Shown here: positions 63,978 to 64,000 of the stretch, piece by piece | Position numbering within the stretch: position 1 is the stretch's first letter | How the letters are laid out: each line of letters opens with the position of its first letter | From: Nitrospira sp. | GTDB taxonomy: Bacteria; Nitrospirota; Nitrospiria; Nitrospirales; Nitrospiraceae | Reading direction: 5' to 3' | NCBI GenBank assembly: GCA_029194725.1 | Contig: JARFXQ010000003.1 | Coordinates: 186,001-250,000, forward strand | Length of the DNA: 64,000 nt | Notes under the pieces: model-generated | The model's input: the letters and a program-made list of their open reading frames with translations, nothing else | The model's database searches: none | What the model was told of the DNA's origin: nothing | Program-made: the position numbers and the translations under genes

Positions 63978-64000
63978 GTCGCTGGTTCTCAGGATGAATG

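Noticed and set aside
1..64000. tRNA, rRNA, CRISPR arrays, integrases or insertion sequences
   Set aside because: Scanning by eye for T-loop patterns, regularly spaced repeats and transposase motifs found none; a weak or divergent copy could be missed.

Overview
The window looks like a chromosomal segment of a Gram-negative, respiratory, autotroph-like bacterium. A Nitrospira-type member of the Nitrospirota fits best. I infer this from the gene mix (nuoLMN, a complete V/A-type ATPase operon, an ETF/ETF-QO module, a GT5 glycogen synthase with a GH57 enzyme, hypD/hypE, many cupredoxin and copper proteins, MlaA/MlaC) and from remembered protein similarity. No search was run and there is no rRNA gene, so the taxon is an inference.

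Layout. 1-5.7 kb (+): the 3' end of a complex I operon (nuoL cut by the window edge, nuoM, nuoN), then a YihY/BrkB membrane protein. 5.9-10.1 kb: M50 protease with CBS domains, secreted polysaccharide deacetylase-like protein, GNAT, glyoxalase-like protein, MlaA lipoprotein. 10.2-13.2 kb (-): NarL-type response regulator and multi-PAS histidine kinase. 13.7-14.6 kb: dodecin and MlaC. 14.7-21.1 kb: PDC/IPDC-like thiamine-diphosphate decarboxylase, ETF-quinone oxidoreductase, EtfB, EtfA, and a convergent acyl-CoA dehydrogenase. Together these form an electron route from a flavin dehydrogenase to the quinone pool. 21.1-29.5 kb (-): V/A-ATPase genes in transcription order G/H-I-K-E-C-F-A-B-D. 29.6-32.5 kb (-): two CBS proteins, an amicyanin-like cupredoxin, citrate synthase.

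33-46 kb is an accessory stretch. It holds small hypothetical genes, HicBA and YefM-YoeB toxin-antitoxin pairs, a decayed copy of the hypD start, DUF2283 and DUF2459 proteins, GlgA with a GH57 enzyme, hypE-hypD without other hyp genes, an SPFH lipoprotein, and long gene-poor gaps.

46.2-54.5 kb (+) is the most unusual part: a tightly packed oxidase operon. It encodes a multicopper oxidase, a tyrosinase with an extra N-terminal domain, a LodA-like (cysteine tryptophylquinone) oxidase, a 138-residue protein I do not recognise, and a LodB-like flavoprotein. Reading across the stops shows four apparent lesions: an in-frame TAG and a +1 shift in the tyrosinase, a TGG-to-TGA change in lodA, and a +1 shift near the 3' end of lodB. 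The multicopper oxidase and the 138-residue gene are intact. Either the operon is decaying or the assembly has errors here.

54.7-64 kb: a phospholipase C-like phosphoesterase with an unusual N-terminal domain, a truncated gamma-glutamylcyclotransferase relic, then on the minus strand MsrA, a LOG/TIGR00725-type protein, a secreted TPR protein with conserved histidine motifs, a coiled-coil protein, and the TldD/PmbA peptidase pair.
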